Part shown: piece after piece, positions 1 through 8,248 of the stretch
How the letters are laid out: each line of letters opens with the position of its first letter
Position numbering within the stretch: the first letter of the stretch is position 1
Source of the DNA: Blastococcus sp. VKM Ac-2987
Lineage (GTDB): Bacteria > Actinomycetota > Actinomycetes > Mycobacteriales > Geodermatophilaceae
Length of the DNA: 64,000 nt
NCBI RefSeq assembly: GCF_026967805.1
Contig: NZ_JAPVBG010000002.1
Coordinates: 1-64,000 of the forward strand
Reading direction: 5' to 3'
The notes under the pieces: model-generated
What the model was told of the DNA's origin: nothing
Database searches by the model: none
Seen by the model: the letters and a program-made list of their open reading frames with translations, nothing else
Position numbers and translations under genes: made by a program

Positions 1-7
1 GCCAGAA

Positions 8-60
8 CACGGGGTATTACTTGGCACTGACTTTCGGCACGCTGTTGAGTTCTCAAGGAG
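8..60 (-). promoter_or_regulatory. rRNA operon leader/ITS-like conserved element
   Basis: Read on the minus strand this stretch contains CTTGAGAACTCAACAGCG followed by TGCCGAAAGTCAGTGCCAA. From memory, this wording is typical of actinobacterial rRNA leaders and 16S-23S spacers, where it helps form processing stems. It contains the short stem TTGAG-TT-CTCAA. The direction implies that an rRNA gene lies to the left of base 1 on the minus strand. No rRNA sequence itself is in the window. The stretch from 61 to 341 has no gene I can support; it would hold the rrn promoter region if this reading is right. Confidence 0.5.
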
Positions 61-341
61 CGGACGCGCAGGAAACCCAGCCAATTTCTTGGCCTTCGTT
101 CCAGGCGATTTTCTCAATGTACCCCGGGCTCCGCAGCGGCTGAACCTCGGGGGTTCCTCCGGCGGTTTCCCGGGCCTCGCGGCCCGGTCCGTTCTCGCTC
201 GGTGCAGGAGGAACCATACACGCGTTCCAGGGGGTCGTGCAGGGGGGGGCCGGAGGTCCCCTCCCGACGCTGCGATCCGCCTGCCGGCGACCGGGTCGGG
301 GACGGCTCCCGGGGCCGGGGACGCTCCTGCGCCGGCAGGGG

Positions 342-968
342 TCAGGCGACGCCGCGCGGCCGGAACTGCACGCTCACGCGCGGCCCCACCGGTCTGGTGG
401 TCTTGGGGATGCAGTGCTCCCAGGTGCGCTGGCAGGAGCCACCCATGACCACGAGGTCGCCGTGCCCCAGCGGGAAGCGCAGGGACTCACCCCCACCGAC
501 GGGACGCAGCAGCAGGGGGCGCGGGGAGCCGAAGGAGACGATCGCGACCATCGTGTCGGCCGACCGGCCACGGCCGATGCGGTCACCGTGCCAGGCCACG
601 CTGTCCCTGCCGTCGCGGTACAGGCACATCCCCGCGGTGACGAACGGCTCGCCCAGCTCGGGCCCGTAGCGGCGGTTCAGCTGCGCGCGGGCCTCGGTGA
701 GCAGCGGATGGGGCAGCGTCTCCCGGCCGGAGTACCACCGGAGCAGCCGCGGGACCGCGACCTCCCGCTCGTACATCTGCCGGCGGTCCTCCCGCCAGCC
801 GATGTCACCGAGCAGGACCTCGAGCACCTCATCGGAGCCCGACACCCATCCCGGGAGGTGGTCGACCCAGGCCCCCCGGCCGAGGACCTGCCGGGTCACG
901 CCGTCCAGGGGCTCGAGCGTCGCTTCCTCGGCGAGATCCCACATCGAGGGCTGGTGCGCCAGCGTCAT
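342..968 (-). CDS. AlkB-like 2OG-Fe(II) dioxygenase
   Basis: A 208-residue protein of the AlkB family, which repairs alkylated bases by oxidative demethylation using Fe(II) and 2-oxoglutarate. The iron ligands are visible as WHGDRIG (His127, Asp129) and the late His185 in WEHCIPK. The 2-oxoglutarate-binding arginines fall in GPRVSVQFRPRG (Arg197, Arg203). The N-terminal half carries the usual substrate lid, with RLLRWYSG near residue 75. Length is normal for the actinobacterial group. The gene is separate from the RecQ-like gene downstream on the same strand but shares its DNA-repair theme. A 22-bp palindrome 20 bp upstream of the start suggests damage control. The exact substrate (1-methyladenine or 3-methylcytosine) cannot be read from sequence. 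Confidence 0.9.
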   Translation of the reverse strand: MTLAHQPSMWDLAEEATLEPLDGVTRQVLGRGAWVDHLPGWVSGSDEVLEVLLGDIGWREDRRQMYEREVAVPRLLRWYSGRETLPHPLLTEARAQLNRRYGPELGEPFVTAGMCLYRDGRDSVAWHGDRIGRGRSADTMVAIVSFGSPRPLLLRPVGGGESLRFPLGHGDLVVMGGSCQRTWEHCIPKTTRPVGPRVSVQFRPRGVA

Positions 969-987
969 GCCGGCACGCTACCCCGAC

Positions 988-1009
988 TTTTCGCACATGT
1001 GTGCGAAAA
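988..1009. promoter_or_regulatory. LexA-like palindromic operator upstream of alkB
   Basis: Ten-base arms TTTTCGCACA and TGTGCGAAAA flank a two-base centre, immediately upstream of the alkB-like start at 968. The core CGCACATGTGTGCG resembles the actinobacterial SOS box CGAACATGTGTTCG with a matched A-to-C and T-to-G change in the two arms. The site and its symmetry are seen; LexA as the binder is inferred. Confidence 0.5.
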
Positions 1010-1070
1010 GCTGTGGACGGAGCCCCGGCCCTGCCCGGCGCCCGGTCCCGGACGGCTGGCCGGGCCCTCC

Positions 1071-3293
1071 TCAGGCGCTGAGGGCGAGGGCGAACGGGAG
1101 CACGGCGGACGCACCGGCCCGGCGGAGCTCGCGGCCGGCGACCGTCATGGTCCAGCGGGAGTCGGCGAGGTCGTCGACGAGCAGCACCGGGCCGTCCACC
1201 GAGGCGAGGGCCTCGCGCAGCTCGGGCCCGACGACGATCCGGTCCCACACCGCGGCCAGCCGGAAGGCGCTGTTGCCCCCGGGCTGACCGGTGGGGCCGC
1301 CGTGCGCGAGCGATAGCTCCCCCAGGTACGGCAGCCGGCCCATGCGGGCGAGCCCCTGGGCCACCCCGGTCACCAGCTGCGGTCGCCGGCGCGAGGGCAC
1401 GGCCACCACGGCGGCCGGCCGCTCCTTCCAGTCCCATGCGGCGAGCACCCGGCCGCACGCCCGCAGGAGCTCCTCGTCCGGCCCGACGTCGGAGACCGAG
1501 CGGCGCACGGGCACGTCGAACGCGGCGTCCGGGTCCTCCTCGATGCTCGGCGCCTCGAGGTCGAGCTCGACCACACCCCCGACCCCGTCGTCACCGAGCA
1601 GGGACCGCAGGCGCTGCCCCCAGCCGAGGTCGGTGAGCCGGGCGACCGCGCGGCCGTTCTCCAGCTGCTCCGCCGGCGCGATCTTGCCCTTCACGTCGAC
1701 GCCCAGCCGATCGGCGCCGGTGGGCCACATGGCGCGCGGTGCCAGCTCGACGCCGGGCCGGTCGAGCGCGGCCGACGCCGCCTCGGACGCCGCCTCGGGG
1801 ACGTCGGTGGCGTACCAGGGGCCGGCGCAGACGTCGCAGCGGCCGCACGGTGCGGCGGTGGGGTCGTCGAGCGCGGACTGCAGGAAGGCCATGCGGCACT
1901 CGGCCTCGTCGACCGGCTTGGCGTAGGTCAGCATCGCGCGCTGCTCGGCCTCCCGGGTGCGCGTCACGCGGGCGTAGCGGTCGGCGTCGTACACCCACGG
2001 CTGCCCCGTGGAGCGCCAGCCGCCCTGCACCCGCTCCACCGCGCCGTCGACGGCGAGGACCTTGAGCAGCAGCTCGAGCCGCGAGCGGCGCACGTCGGCC
2101 ACCGTCTCCAGCCGCGCGACCGACCAGGCCCTGCCGTCGGCCATCGCCGTCAGCACCGCCGCGGCGTGGTCCTCCCGCGGCATCGACGACGTGGCGAACC
2201 ACTGCCAGATCGCGATGTCCTCCGGCCCGGGCAGCAGCAGCACGTCGGCGTGCTCGACGGCGCGGCCCGCACGGCCAACCTGCTGGTAGTAGCTCACCGG
2301 CGACGACGGCGCGCCCAGGTGGACGACGAAGCCCAGGTCGGGCTTGTCGAAGCCCATGCCCAGCGCCGAGGTGGCCACGAGCGCCTTCACCTCGTTGCTC
2401 CGCAGCGCCGCCTCGGCGTCCTTGCGGTCGGCGTCGTCGAGCCGGCCCGTGTAGGCGCGCACCTCGTGGCCGGCGTCGCGGAGCAGGTTGGCCGTCTCCT
2501 CGGCCGCCGCGACGGTCAGCGTGTAGACGATGCCGCTGCCCGGCAGGTCGCCCACGTGGGAGGCCAGCCAGGCCAGCCGCGCCCGGTCGCTGGGCAGCCG
2601 GAGCACGCCCAGCCGCAGCGAGTCGCGGGAGAGCGGGCCGCGCACCGTGGTGACCTCCACGCCGCCGGCGCCGAGCTGCTCGGCGACGTCGGCGACCACC
2701 CGCTCGTTCGCCGTCGCCGTCGTCGCCAGGACCGGCGTGCCCGCGGGCAGGGTGCCCAGCAGGTCGCGGATGCGGCGGTAGTCGGGGCGGAAGTCGTGCC
2801 CCCAGTCGGAGACGCAGTGCGCCTCGTCGACGACGACCAGCCCGCAGCGGGCGACCAGGCCGGGCAGCTGCTCCTCGCGGAACCGGGGATTGGTGAGCCG
2901 CTCGGGCGAGACGAGCAGGACGTCGACGTCGTCGGCGGCCAGGCGGGCGGCGATGTCGTCCCACTCGGTCATGTTGGCGCTGGAGATCTCCACGGCCCGG
3001 ATGCCGGCGCGGGCGGCGGCGGCGACCTGGTCGCGCATCAGGGCCAGCAGCGGGCTCACCAGGAGCGTGGGACCGGCCCCGCGGCGGCGCAGCAGCGCGG
3101 TCGAGACGAAGTAGACGGCCGACTTGCCCCACCCGGTGCGCTGCACGACCAGCGCCCGCTGGGACCGCTCGACCAGCGCGGCGACGGCGGCGTCCTGACC
3201 CTCGCGGAAGACCGCGTCGGGGCGGCCGGTGAGCTCCCGCAGGATCTCCAGGGCCTCGTCGGCGATCGAGGACGGCGGCGCGGCGGTGCTCAT
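1071..3293 (-). CDS. recQ: RecQ-type ATP-dependent DNA helicase with PRTase-like C-terminus
   Basis: A 740-residue superfamily 2 helicase. Walker A is TGWGKS (residues 53-58) and the DEAH box is VVDEAHC (about 154-160), followed by the RecQ-typical SDWGHDFRPDY. The helicase C domain ends in motif VI (QQVGRAGR), and a Cys cluster PCGRCDVC near residue 475 matches the RecQ zinc site. The last 200 residues carry VLLVDDLADSRWT, which resembles the PRPP-binding loop of type I phosphoribosyltransferases. I chose ATG 3293 (MSTAAPPSS) because residues upstream of it look non-coding and would run across the divergent PHP gene. Role: 3'-5' unwinding in recombination repair. The tail has no assigned activity from sequence alone. 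Confidence 0.87.
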   Translation of the reverse strand: MSTAAPPSSIADEALEILRELTGRPDAVFREGQDAAVAALVERSQRALVVQRTGWGKSAVYFVSTALLRRRGAGPTLLVSPLLALMRDQVAAAARAGIRAVEISSANMTEWDDIAARLAADDVDVLLVSPERLTNPRFREEQLPGLVARCGLVVVDEAHCVSDWGHDFRPDYRRIRDLLGTLPAGTPVLATTATANERVVADVAEQLGAGGVEVTTVRGPLSRDSLRLGVLRLPSDRARLAWLASHVGDLPGSGIVYTLTVAAAEETANLLRDAGHEVRAYTGRLDDADRKDAEAALRSNEVKALVATSALGMGFDKPDLGFVVHLGAPSSPVSYYQQVGRAGRAVEHADVLLLPGPEDIAIWQWFATSSMPREDHAAAVLTAMADGRAWSVARLETVADVRRSRLELLLKVLAVDGAVERVQGGWRSTGQPWVYDADRYARVTRTREAEQRAMLTYAKPVDEAECRMAFLQSALDDPTAAPCGRCDVCAGPWYATDVPEAASEAASAALDRPGVELAPRAMWPTGADRLGVDVKGKIAPAEQLENGRAVARLTDLGWGQRLRSLLGDDGVGGVVELDLEAPSIEEDPDAAFDVPVRRSVSDVGPDEELLRACGRVLAAWDWKERPAAVVAVPSRRRPQLVTGVAQGLARMGRLPYLGELSLAHGGPTGQPGGNSAFRLAAVWDRIVVGPELREALASVDGPVLLVDDLADSRWTMTVAGRELRRAGASAVLPFALALSA

Positions 3294-3373
3294 GGCGACG
3301 ACAGTAGGCATGCGGAGGGACAGAACGGGTGCCCGCGCGCGACCTGGGGACGACGGTGGAGAATCCACAGGCG

Positions 3374-4207
3374 ATGGCATCCCAGGGGCAGCGACCGGCC
3401 GACAACCACGTGCACACCCACTGGTCGTGGGACACGGCCGACTCCTCGACCATGCGCCGCGCCTGCGAGAAGGCCGTGCAGCTGGGCCTGCCGGCCATCG
3501 CGTTCACCGAGCACCTCGACTTCACCGTCTGGGACCCCGACGACCGGGCCACCGACGAGGGCCTGGTCGAGCGGCACGCGTCCCGGCACGCGGAGATCGA
3601 CGTCGAGGGCTACTTCGCCGAGCTGGAAGAGGCGCGCGGCCGGTTCCCGGAGCTGCGCATCCTGTCCGGCGTCGAGACCGGCGAGCCGCACCTGTTCGGC
3701 AGCAGCGTGGCCTCCTACCTGCGCCAGGCGCCGGTCGACCGGGTCCTCGGCTCGCTGCACTCGCTGTCCCAGGACGGCCGGCTGTACGGCGTCGGCCACC
3801 TCCTGTGGCAGGACGACGACGGCACGATGCGCCGCTACCTCGCCGAGCTGGTGGACATGGTCGAGAGCAGCGCCGTCTTCCAGGTGCTCGCCCACGTGGA
3901 CTTCCCCCGGCGCTACTGGCCGGGCGGCACGCACCGGTTCGTCGAGAAGGACTACGAGGAGGAGTACCGCGCCGTCTTCCGGGCGCTGGCCGGTACCGGG
4001 CGCGCGCTGGAGATCAACACCAGCAGCCCGCTCGCCTCGGCGGACCAGATGCGCTGGTTCCACGAGGAGGGCGGGGAGGCGGTGAGCTTCGGCAGCGACG
4101 CGCACACCCCGTCCGCGGTCGGGCAGAAGTTCGACCTGGCCGTCGACGTCGTGGAGGCGGCGGGCTTCCGCCCCGGCCGCGACCGGTTCGACTTCTGGCG
4201 CCGCTGA
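3374..4207 (+). CDS. PHP-domain phosphoesterase (histidinol-phosphatase-like)
   Basis: A 277-residue PHP-domain protein. The metal-binding signature is complete: HVHTHWSWDT near the N-terminus, FTEHLDF, GVETGEPHL, GSLHSL, LAHVDF and GSDAHTP near the C-terminus. This is the order expected of the trinuclear metal site in HisK-type histidinol-phosphate phosphatases. ATG 3374 is preferred to the upstream in-frame start at 3329 because the family begins close to the HxH motif; the longer form would overlap the promoter of the divergent helicase gene. No histidine genes adjoin it, so a role in histidine synthesis is possible but not shown. It converges with the BenE gene with only nine bases between stops. 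Confidence 0.82.
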   Translation: MASQGQRPADNHVHTHWSWDTADSSTMRRACEKAVQLGLPAIAFTEHLDFTVWDPDDRATDEGLVERHASRHAEIDVEGYFAELEEARGRFPELRILSGVETGEPHLFGSSVASYLRQAPVDRVLGSLHSLSQDGRLYGVGHLLWQDDDGTMRRYLAELVDMVESSAVFQVLAHVDFPRRYWPGGTHRFVEKDYEEEYRAVFRALAGTGRALEINTSSPLASADQMRWFHEEGGEAVSFGSDAHTPSAVGQKFDLAVDVVEAAGFRPGRDRFDFWRR

Positions 4208-4216
4208 CCAGCCCGG

Positions 4217-5383
4217 TCAGGCCGGGGAGACGGCGAGCTGGGGCCGGTACCAGGCCCAGAACACCAGCCCGACGGCCAGCGACCAGAACGCGGACCCGAT
4301 GCCGCCCACGGTGATGCCGCTGATCGCCACGAGGAAGGTGGCGACGACGGGGATCCGGTCCTCCGGCCGCGCCAGCGCCCCGCTCAGCGACGCAGCCAGC
4401 ACCGGCCACAGCGCCAGGCCGGCGGCCGCGGCCACGAAGCCCGCCGGAGCCGTGGCGACGAGGGCGGCGACCGCGGCCGAGACGAGCGCGAAGCCGACGT
4501 AGGTGAACCCCGCGGTGCGGGCGGCGAGGTAGCGGCGGCCCGGGTCGGCGTCCGCCTCCGGGCCGGCCGCCAGGGCGGCGCTGATGGCGGCCAGGTTGAT
4601 CGCGTGCCCGCCGAAGGGGGCGCCGAGCACCGTCCCAGCACCGGTGACGGCCATGGCCGGGCGCCAGGGGGCGCGGTAGCCGTAGGCGGCCAGCACCGCC
4701 ATGCCCGGCACGTTCTGCGAGGCCATGGTGACCAGGAACAGCGGCAGCGCCAGCCCGATCACCGCGGGAGAGCTGAAGTCCGGCGTCGTCCACTCCAGGG
4801 CGGGGACCAGCGCGGCGACCGGCACACCACCTCCCCGGGCGGCCAGCCAGCCGATGATGCCGAGGGTGACCGCGAAGGCGGCCGGCACGGCCCAGCGGGA
4901 GGAGAACCGCAGCAGCACCGCCCACACCACGATCACCGGCACCACCAGCCAGGGCATCTCCAGCGCGGACCGGACGGGCTGCAGGCACAGCGGGACGAGG
5001 ACGCCGGCCAGCATCGCCTGCGCCAGCACCGGCGGGATGGCGGCGATCGCGCGGCCCAGCCGGGGCCACGCCGCGGTGAGCAGCACCAGGACGCCGACCA
5101 GGACGAAGGCGGCGACGGCCACCGGCCAGGACGGCGCGGAGGCGGTCGCCAGCAGAGCGGCGCCCGGCGTGGACCACGCCACGGTGATCGGCATGCGCGT
5201 CCGCTGGGCCAGCAGCACGGTGGCCAGGCCCATCGCGACCGACAGGACCACCAGCCCGGAGGCCGCCTGCGCCGGTGAGGCACCGACCGCGCGGAGCCCG
5301 GTGAGCACGACCGCGAAGGAGCTGAGGAAACCGACCAGGGCGGTGACCAGCCCGGCGACGGTGGTCGACGACGGGGCGGGCAC
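4217..5383 (-). CDS. benE: BenE-family benzoate/proton symporter
   Basis: A 388-residue integral membrane protein with about twelve hydrophobic segments. The first reads AGLVTALVGFLSSFAVV, and the family motifs SQNVPGMAVLAAYGYR and APFGGHAINLAAISAAL lie in the second half. BenE proteins import benzoate or related aromatic acids with protons. GTG 5383 (VPAPSSTT) gives the usual BenE N-terminus. No benzoate catabolic genes are adjacent, so the substrate is open. Confidence 0.87.
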   Translation of the reverse strand: MPAPSSTTVAGLVTALVGFLSSFAVVLTGLRAVGASPAQAASGLVVLSVAMGLATVLLAQRTRMPITVAWSTPGAALLATASAPSWPVAVAAFVLVGVLVLLTAAWPRLGRAIAAIPPVLAQAMLAGVLVPLCLQPVRSALEMPWLVVPVIVVWAVLLRFSSRWAVPAAFAVTLGIIGWLAARGGGVPVAALVPALEWTTPDFSSPAVIGLALPLFLVTMASQNVPGMAVLAAYGYRAPWRPAMAVTGAGTVLGAPFGGHAINLAAISAALAAGPEADADPGRRYLAARTAGFTYVGFALVSAAVAALVATAPAGFVAAAAGLALWPVLAASLSGALARPEDRIPVVATFLVAISGITVGGIGSAFWSLAVGLVFWAWYRPQLAVSPA

Positions 5384-5497
5384 GGCGCGGGACGCTAGCG
5401 GAGCCGCTCGCGATCCGGCCCCGTCGCGGACCGACGGCCGGGCGCAGGTGGCCGACGTCACCTCCGGAGCCGGCGAGACCGCTCTACGTTGCTGGTC

Positions 5498-6031
5498 GTG
5501 GATGCTCCCGCCCCGGCCGTCCGCGACGCCACCGTGGCCGACGCCGCGGCCTGTGCGGCGATCTACGCGCCGTACGTCAGCGACACCGCGATCACCTTCG
5601 AGACCGAGCCGCCGACGCCCGAGCAGATGGCCGGGCGGATCGCGACGGCGCTGGCCGCGCATGCCTGGGTGGTGCTCGAGGACGGCGGCCGCGTCGTCGG
5701 TTACGCCTACGCCGGGCCGTACAAGGAGCGCGCCGCCTACCGCTGGTCGTGCGAGGTCAGCGTCTACCTGGAGCCCGGGCGACGGCGCCGCGGCAGCGGG
5801 CGGGCGCTGTACGAGGCGCTGTTCCAGCGGCTGGGCGCCCGGGGCTACCGCACCGCCGTCGCGGGCATGACGCTGCCGAACGAGCCGAGCGAGGGCCTGC
5901 ACGCGGCGCTGGGCTTCGAGCCGATCGGCACCTACCGGCGGATCGGCTGGAAGCACGGCCGGTGGCGGGATGTCGCCTGGGCGCAGCGATCGATCGCCTC
6001 CGGCGACGACCCGCCCGCGGATCCGCGCTGA
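5498..6031 (+). CDS. GNAT N-acetyltransferase, phosphinothricin acetyltransferase-like
   Basis: A 177-residue GNAT protein. The N-terminus VRDATVADAAACAAIYAPYV and the later ITFETEPPT are hallmarks of the PAT/Bar (phosphinothricin or methionine sulfoximine N-acetyltransferase) branch. The acetyl-CoA loop is GRRRRGSGRALYEALF, and the C-terminal LGFEPIGTYRRIGWKHGRW also fits that branch. GTG 5498 is the likely start; a TTG at 5489 is in frame but gives no added homology. It stands alone, between the divergent BenE gene and the carbamate kinase promoter. Many chromosomal PAT-like enzymes act on methionine sulfoximine or amino acids, so the true substrate is uncertain. Confidence 0.83.
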   Translation: MDAPAPAVRDATVADAAACAAIYAPYVSDTAITFETEPPTPEQMAGRIATALAAHAWVVLEDGGRVVGYAYAGPYKERAAYRWSCEVSVYLEPGRRRRGSGRALYEALFQRLGARGYRTAVAGMTLPNEPSEGLHAALGFEPIGTYRRIGWKHGRWRDVAWAQRSIASGDDPPADPR

Positions 6032-6034
6032 GCT

Positions 6035-6078
6035 CATCCGGCCAGGTACTTCACCGCTAAGGAAAATCCGTCTAGGGT
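6035..6078 (+). promoter_or_regulatory. Promoter and shared operator of the carbamate kinase gene
   Basis: AGGTACTTCACCGCTAA (6044-6060) is the right half of an imperfect 26-bp dyad that recurs at 20883, 20921 and 22681. Within it TTCACC (6050-6055) sits 17 bp upstream of TAGGGT (6073-6078), a good actinobacterial -35/-10 pair. The -10 ends seven bases before the GTG at 6086, so the transcript may be leaderless. The sequence relations are seen; the binding factor is unknown. Confidence 0.55.
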
Positions 6079-6085
6079 CGGCGGG

Positions 6086-7051
6086 GTGACGTCCAGCCGC
6101 GTGGTCATCGCCCTCGGGGGCAACGCCATGACCGGAGCCGACGGGTCGGCGACGCCGTCGGCCCAGCGCGCCGCGCTCGCCGAGGCCGCCACGCACATCG
6201 CCGACGTCGTCGCCGCGGGCGCCCAGGTGGTGCTCACCCACGGCAACGGCCCCCAGGTGGGCAACCTGCTGGTGAAGAACGAGCTGGCCGCGCACGAGGT
6301 GCCGCCGGTGCCGCTTGACTGGAACGTCGCGCAGACGCAGGCCACCATCGGCTTCACCCTCGCCGACGAGCTGGACGCCGCCCTGCAGGCCCGCGGTCTC
6401 CCCCAGCGCACCGCCGGCCTGATCACCCGGACGCTGGTCGACGCCGACGACCCGCACTTCGCCGAGCCGTCCAAGCCGGTCGGCCGCTACCTCCCGCGCG
6501 AGAAGGCGGACCGGTTCGTCGCGCTCGGCCAGACGTGGGAGGACCGCGGCGAGCGCGGCTGGCGCCGGGTCGTCGCCTCGCCCGAGCCGCAGGCCGTGGT
6601 CGACTCCGCGGCGATCCACGCGCTGGCCGGTGCGGGCTTCGTCGTCGTCTGCGCCGGCGGCGGGGGCATCCCCGTGGTGGACGACGGCCGGGACCACGAC
6701 GGGGTCCGGCACGCGCTGCGCGGCGTCGAGGCCGTCATCGACAAGGACCTCACCGCGGCCATCCTGGCCCGGGACGTCGAGGCCGACACCCTGGTCATCG
6801 CCACCGACGTCCCGAACGTGATGGTCGACTTCGGCACCCCGTCGCAGCGCGCGCTGGGCCGGGTGACCGCCGCCGAGATGCGTGAACTGGCGGCGGCCGG
6901 GCAGTTCGCCCGAGGATCGATGGGCCCCAAGGTCGAGGCGGCGCTGCGATTCCTGTCCCACGGCGGCGCGCGCGCCGTCGTCACCTCGCTCGAGCACATC
7001 GCCGACGCCGTCAGCGATGACTCCGTCGGCACCGTCGTCACCAACTCCTGA
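6086..7051 (+). CDS. arcC: Carbamate kinase
   Basis: A 321-residue amino-acid-kinase-fold enzyme. Family motifs are ALGGNAM at the N-terminus, [30 protein letters not shown] and [10 protein letters not shown]. It catalyses carbamoyl phosphate + ADP = carbamate + ATP in the cytosol. Length is standard. The neighbouring gene 12 bp downstream is a ring-opening amidohydrolase rather than an arginine deiminase pathway gene. With FdrA and DUF1116 proteins at 17.9-20.9 kb, the setting matches the allantoin-pathway use of carbamate kinase (E. coli AllK), in which it recovers ATP from carbamoyl phosphate made by a catabolic transcarbamylase. The GTG start has no clear ribosome-binding site, consistent with a leaderless message. 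Confidence 0.93.
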   Translation: MTSSRVVIALGGNAMTGADGSATPSAQRAALAEAATHIADVVAAGAQVVLTHGNGPQVGNLLVKNELAAHEVPPVPLDWNVAQTQATIGFTLADELDAALQARGLPQRTAGLITRTLVDADDPHFAEPSKPVGRYLPREKADRFVALGQTWEDRGERGWRRVVASPEPQAVVDSAAIHALAGAGFVVVCAGGGGIPVVDDGRDHDGVRHALRGVEAVIDKDLTAAILARDVEADTLVIATDVPNVMVDFGTPSQRALGRVTAAEMRELAAAGQFARGSMGPKVEAALRFLSHGGARAVVTSLEHIADAVSDDSVGTVVTNS

Positions 7052-7062
7052 AGGGAACCCGC

Positions 7063-8166
7063 ATGCCCGCACCGATCGAGGTCCGCAAGGTCCCGCTGCA
7101 CAACGTCAGCGACGCCTCCGAGCTGGCCAAGCTCATCGACGACGGCGTCATGGACGCCGACCGGGTCATCGCCGTGATCGGCAAGACCGAGGGCAACGGC
7201 GGGATCAACGACTACACCCGGATCATCGCCGACCGCGCCTTCCGCGAGGTGCTGCTGGAGAAGGGCAGCCGGTCGAAGGAAGAGGTCGGCGACATCCCGA
7301 TCGTGTGGTCCGGCGGCACCGACGGCGTCATCAGCCCGCACGCCACCGTCTTCGCGACGCTGCCCGAGGACTCGGTGGAGAAGACCGACGAGCCGCGGCT
7401 GACCGTGGGCTACGCGATGAGCGACGTCCTGCTGCCCGAGGACATCGGCCGCGTGGCGATGGTGGAGAAGGTCGCCGAAGGCGTGAAGAAGGCGATGGCG
7501 GCCGCGGGCATCACCGACCCGGCCGACGTGCACTACGTGCAGACCAAGACGCCGCTGCTGACCATCGACACCATCCGCGACGCCCACGAGCGCGGCGAGA
7601 CGACCATCCTGGAGGAGCCGCACGGCTCCATGGACATCTCGAACGGCACGACGGCGCTGGGCATCGCGGTGGCCCTCGGCGAGATCGAGCTGCCGAAGCA
7701 GGAGCAGATCATGCGCGATCTCTCCCTCTTCAGTGCCGTCGCCTCCTGCTCGTCGGGCGTGGAGCTGGACCGGGCGCAGATCGTCGTCGTCGGCAACGCC
7801 CGCGGGCACGGCGGCGGCTACCGGGTCGGCCACTCGGTGATGAAGGACGCCCTCGACCAGGACGGCATCTGGAACGCCATCCGCGATGCCGGCCTCGAGC
7901 TGCCCGAGCGCCCGCACCACACCGACCTCGGCGACCGGCTGGTCAACGTCTTCCTCAAGTGCGAGGCCTCGCCGGACGGCAAGGTCCGCGGGCGGCGCAA
8001 CGCGATGCTCGACGACTCCGACGTCTCCTGGCACCGCCAGATCAAGGCGACCGTCGGCGGCGTGACGGCGTCGGTGACCGGCGACCCGGCCGTGTTCGTC
8101 TCGGTCGCCGCCGTGCACCAGGGCCCGTCGGGCGGCGGCCCGGTGGCCGCGATCGTCAAGGCGTAG
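7063..8166 (+). CDS. Ring-opening amidohydrolase (barbiturase/cyanuric acid hydrolase family)
   Basis: A 367-residue member of the AtzD/TrzD/barbiturase family, which has three similar sub-domains each giving a Lys-Ser pair. Candidate pairs are [11 protein letters not shown] with [12 protein letters not shown] in the first, QTKTPLLT with [10 protein letters not shown] in the second, and FLKCEAS with [11 protein letters not shown] in the third. The family hydrolyses cyanuric acid or barbituric acid. AAGGGA precedes ATG 7063, and the gene forms an operon with carbamate kinase. The uracil-type permease and molybdo-hydroxylase genes elsewhere in the window favour barbiturate as substrate (uracil oxidation pathway, giving ureidomalonate). 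Sequence alone does not exclude cyanuric acid. Confidence 0.88.
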   Translation: MPAPIEVRKVPLHNVSDASELAKLIDDGVMDADRVIAVIGKTEGNGGINDYTRIIADRAFREVLLEKGSRSKEEVGDIPIVWSGGTDGVISPHATVFATLPEDSVEKTDEPRLTVGYAMSDVLLPEDIGRVAMVEKVAEGVKKAMAAAGITDPADVHYVQTKTPLLTIDTIRDAHERGETTILEEPHGSMDISNGTTALGIAVALGEIELPKQEQIMRDLSLFSAVASCSSGVELDRAQIVVVGNARGHGGGYRVGHSVMKDALDQDGIWNAIRDAGLELPERPHHTDLGDRLVNVFLKCEASPDGKVRGRRNAMLDDSDVSWHRQIKATVGGVTASVTGDPAVFVSVAAVHQGPSGGGPVAAIVKA

Positions 8167-8186
8167 TCGACAGCACGGCCTGCTTC

Positions 8187-8230
8187 GGGGAAGTGGGGGT
8201 CCGGACGACGTTCCGGACCCCTGCTTCCCC
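8187..8230. terminator. Bidirectional hairpin after the barbiturase gene
   Basis: The arms (8187-8205 and 8212-8230) pair along 19 positions, two of them G-T wobbles, around a six-base loop CGACGT. The hairpin lies between the converging barbiturase-like and signal peptidase genes. There is no U run, which is usual for actinobacterial terminators. Confidence 0.7.
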
Positions 8231-8248
8231 GACGTCGTTCCCGGGGGT

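Noticed and set aside
1591-3552. 653-residue minus-strand frame overlapping recQ
   Set aside because: It is the out-of-frame shadow of the helicase, Arg/Ala/Gly-rich with no motifs.
5383-7072. Extension of the BenE frame to a 951-residue protein
   Set aside because: The upstream part is antisense to the acetyltransferase and carbamate kinase genes; BenE homology begins at GTG 5383.
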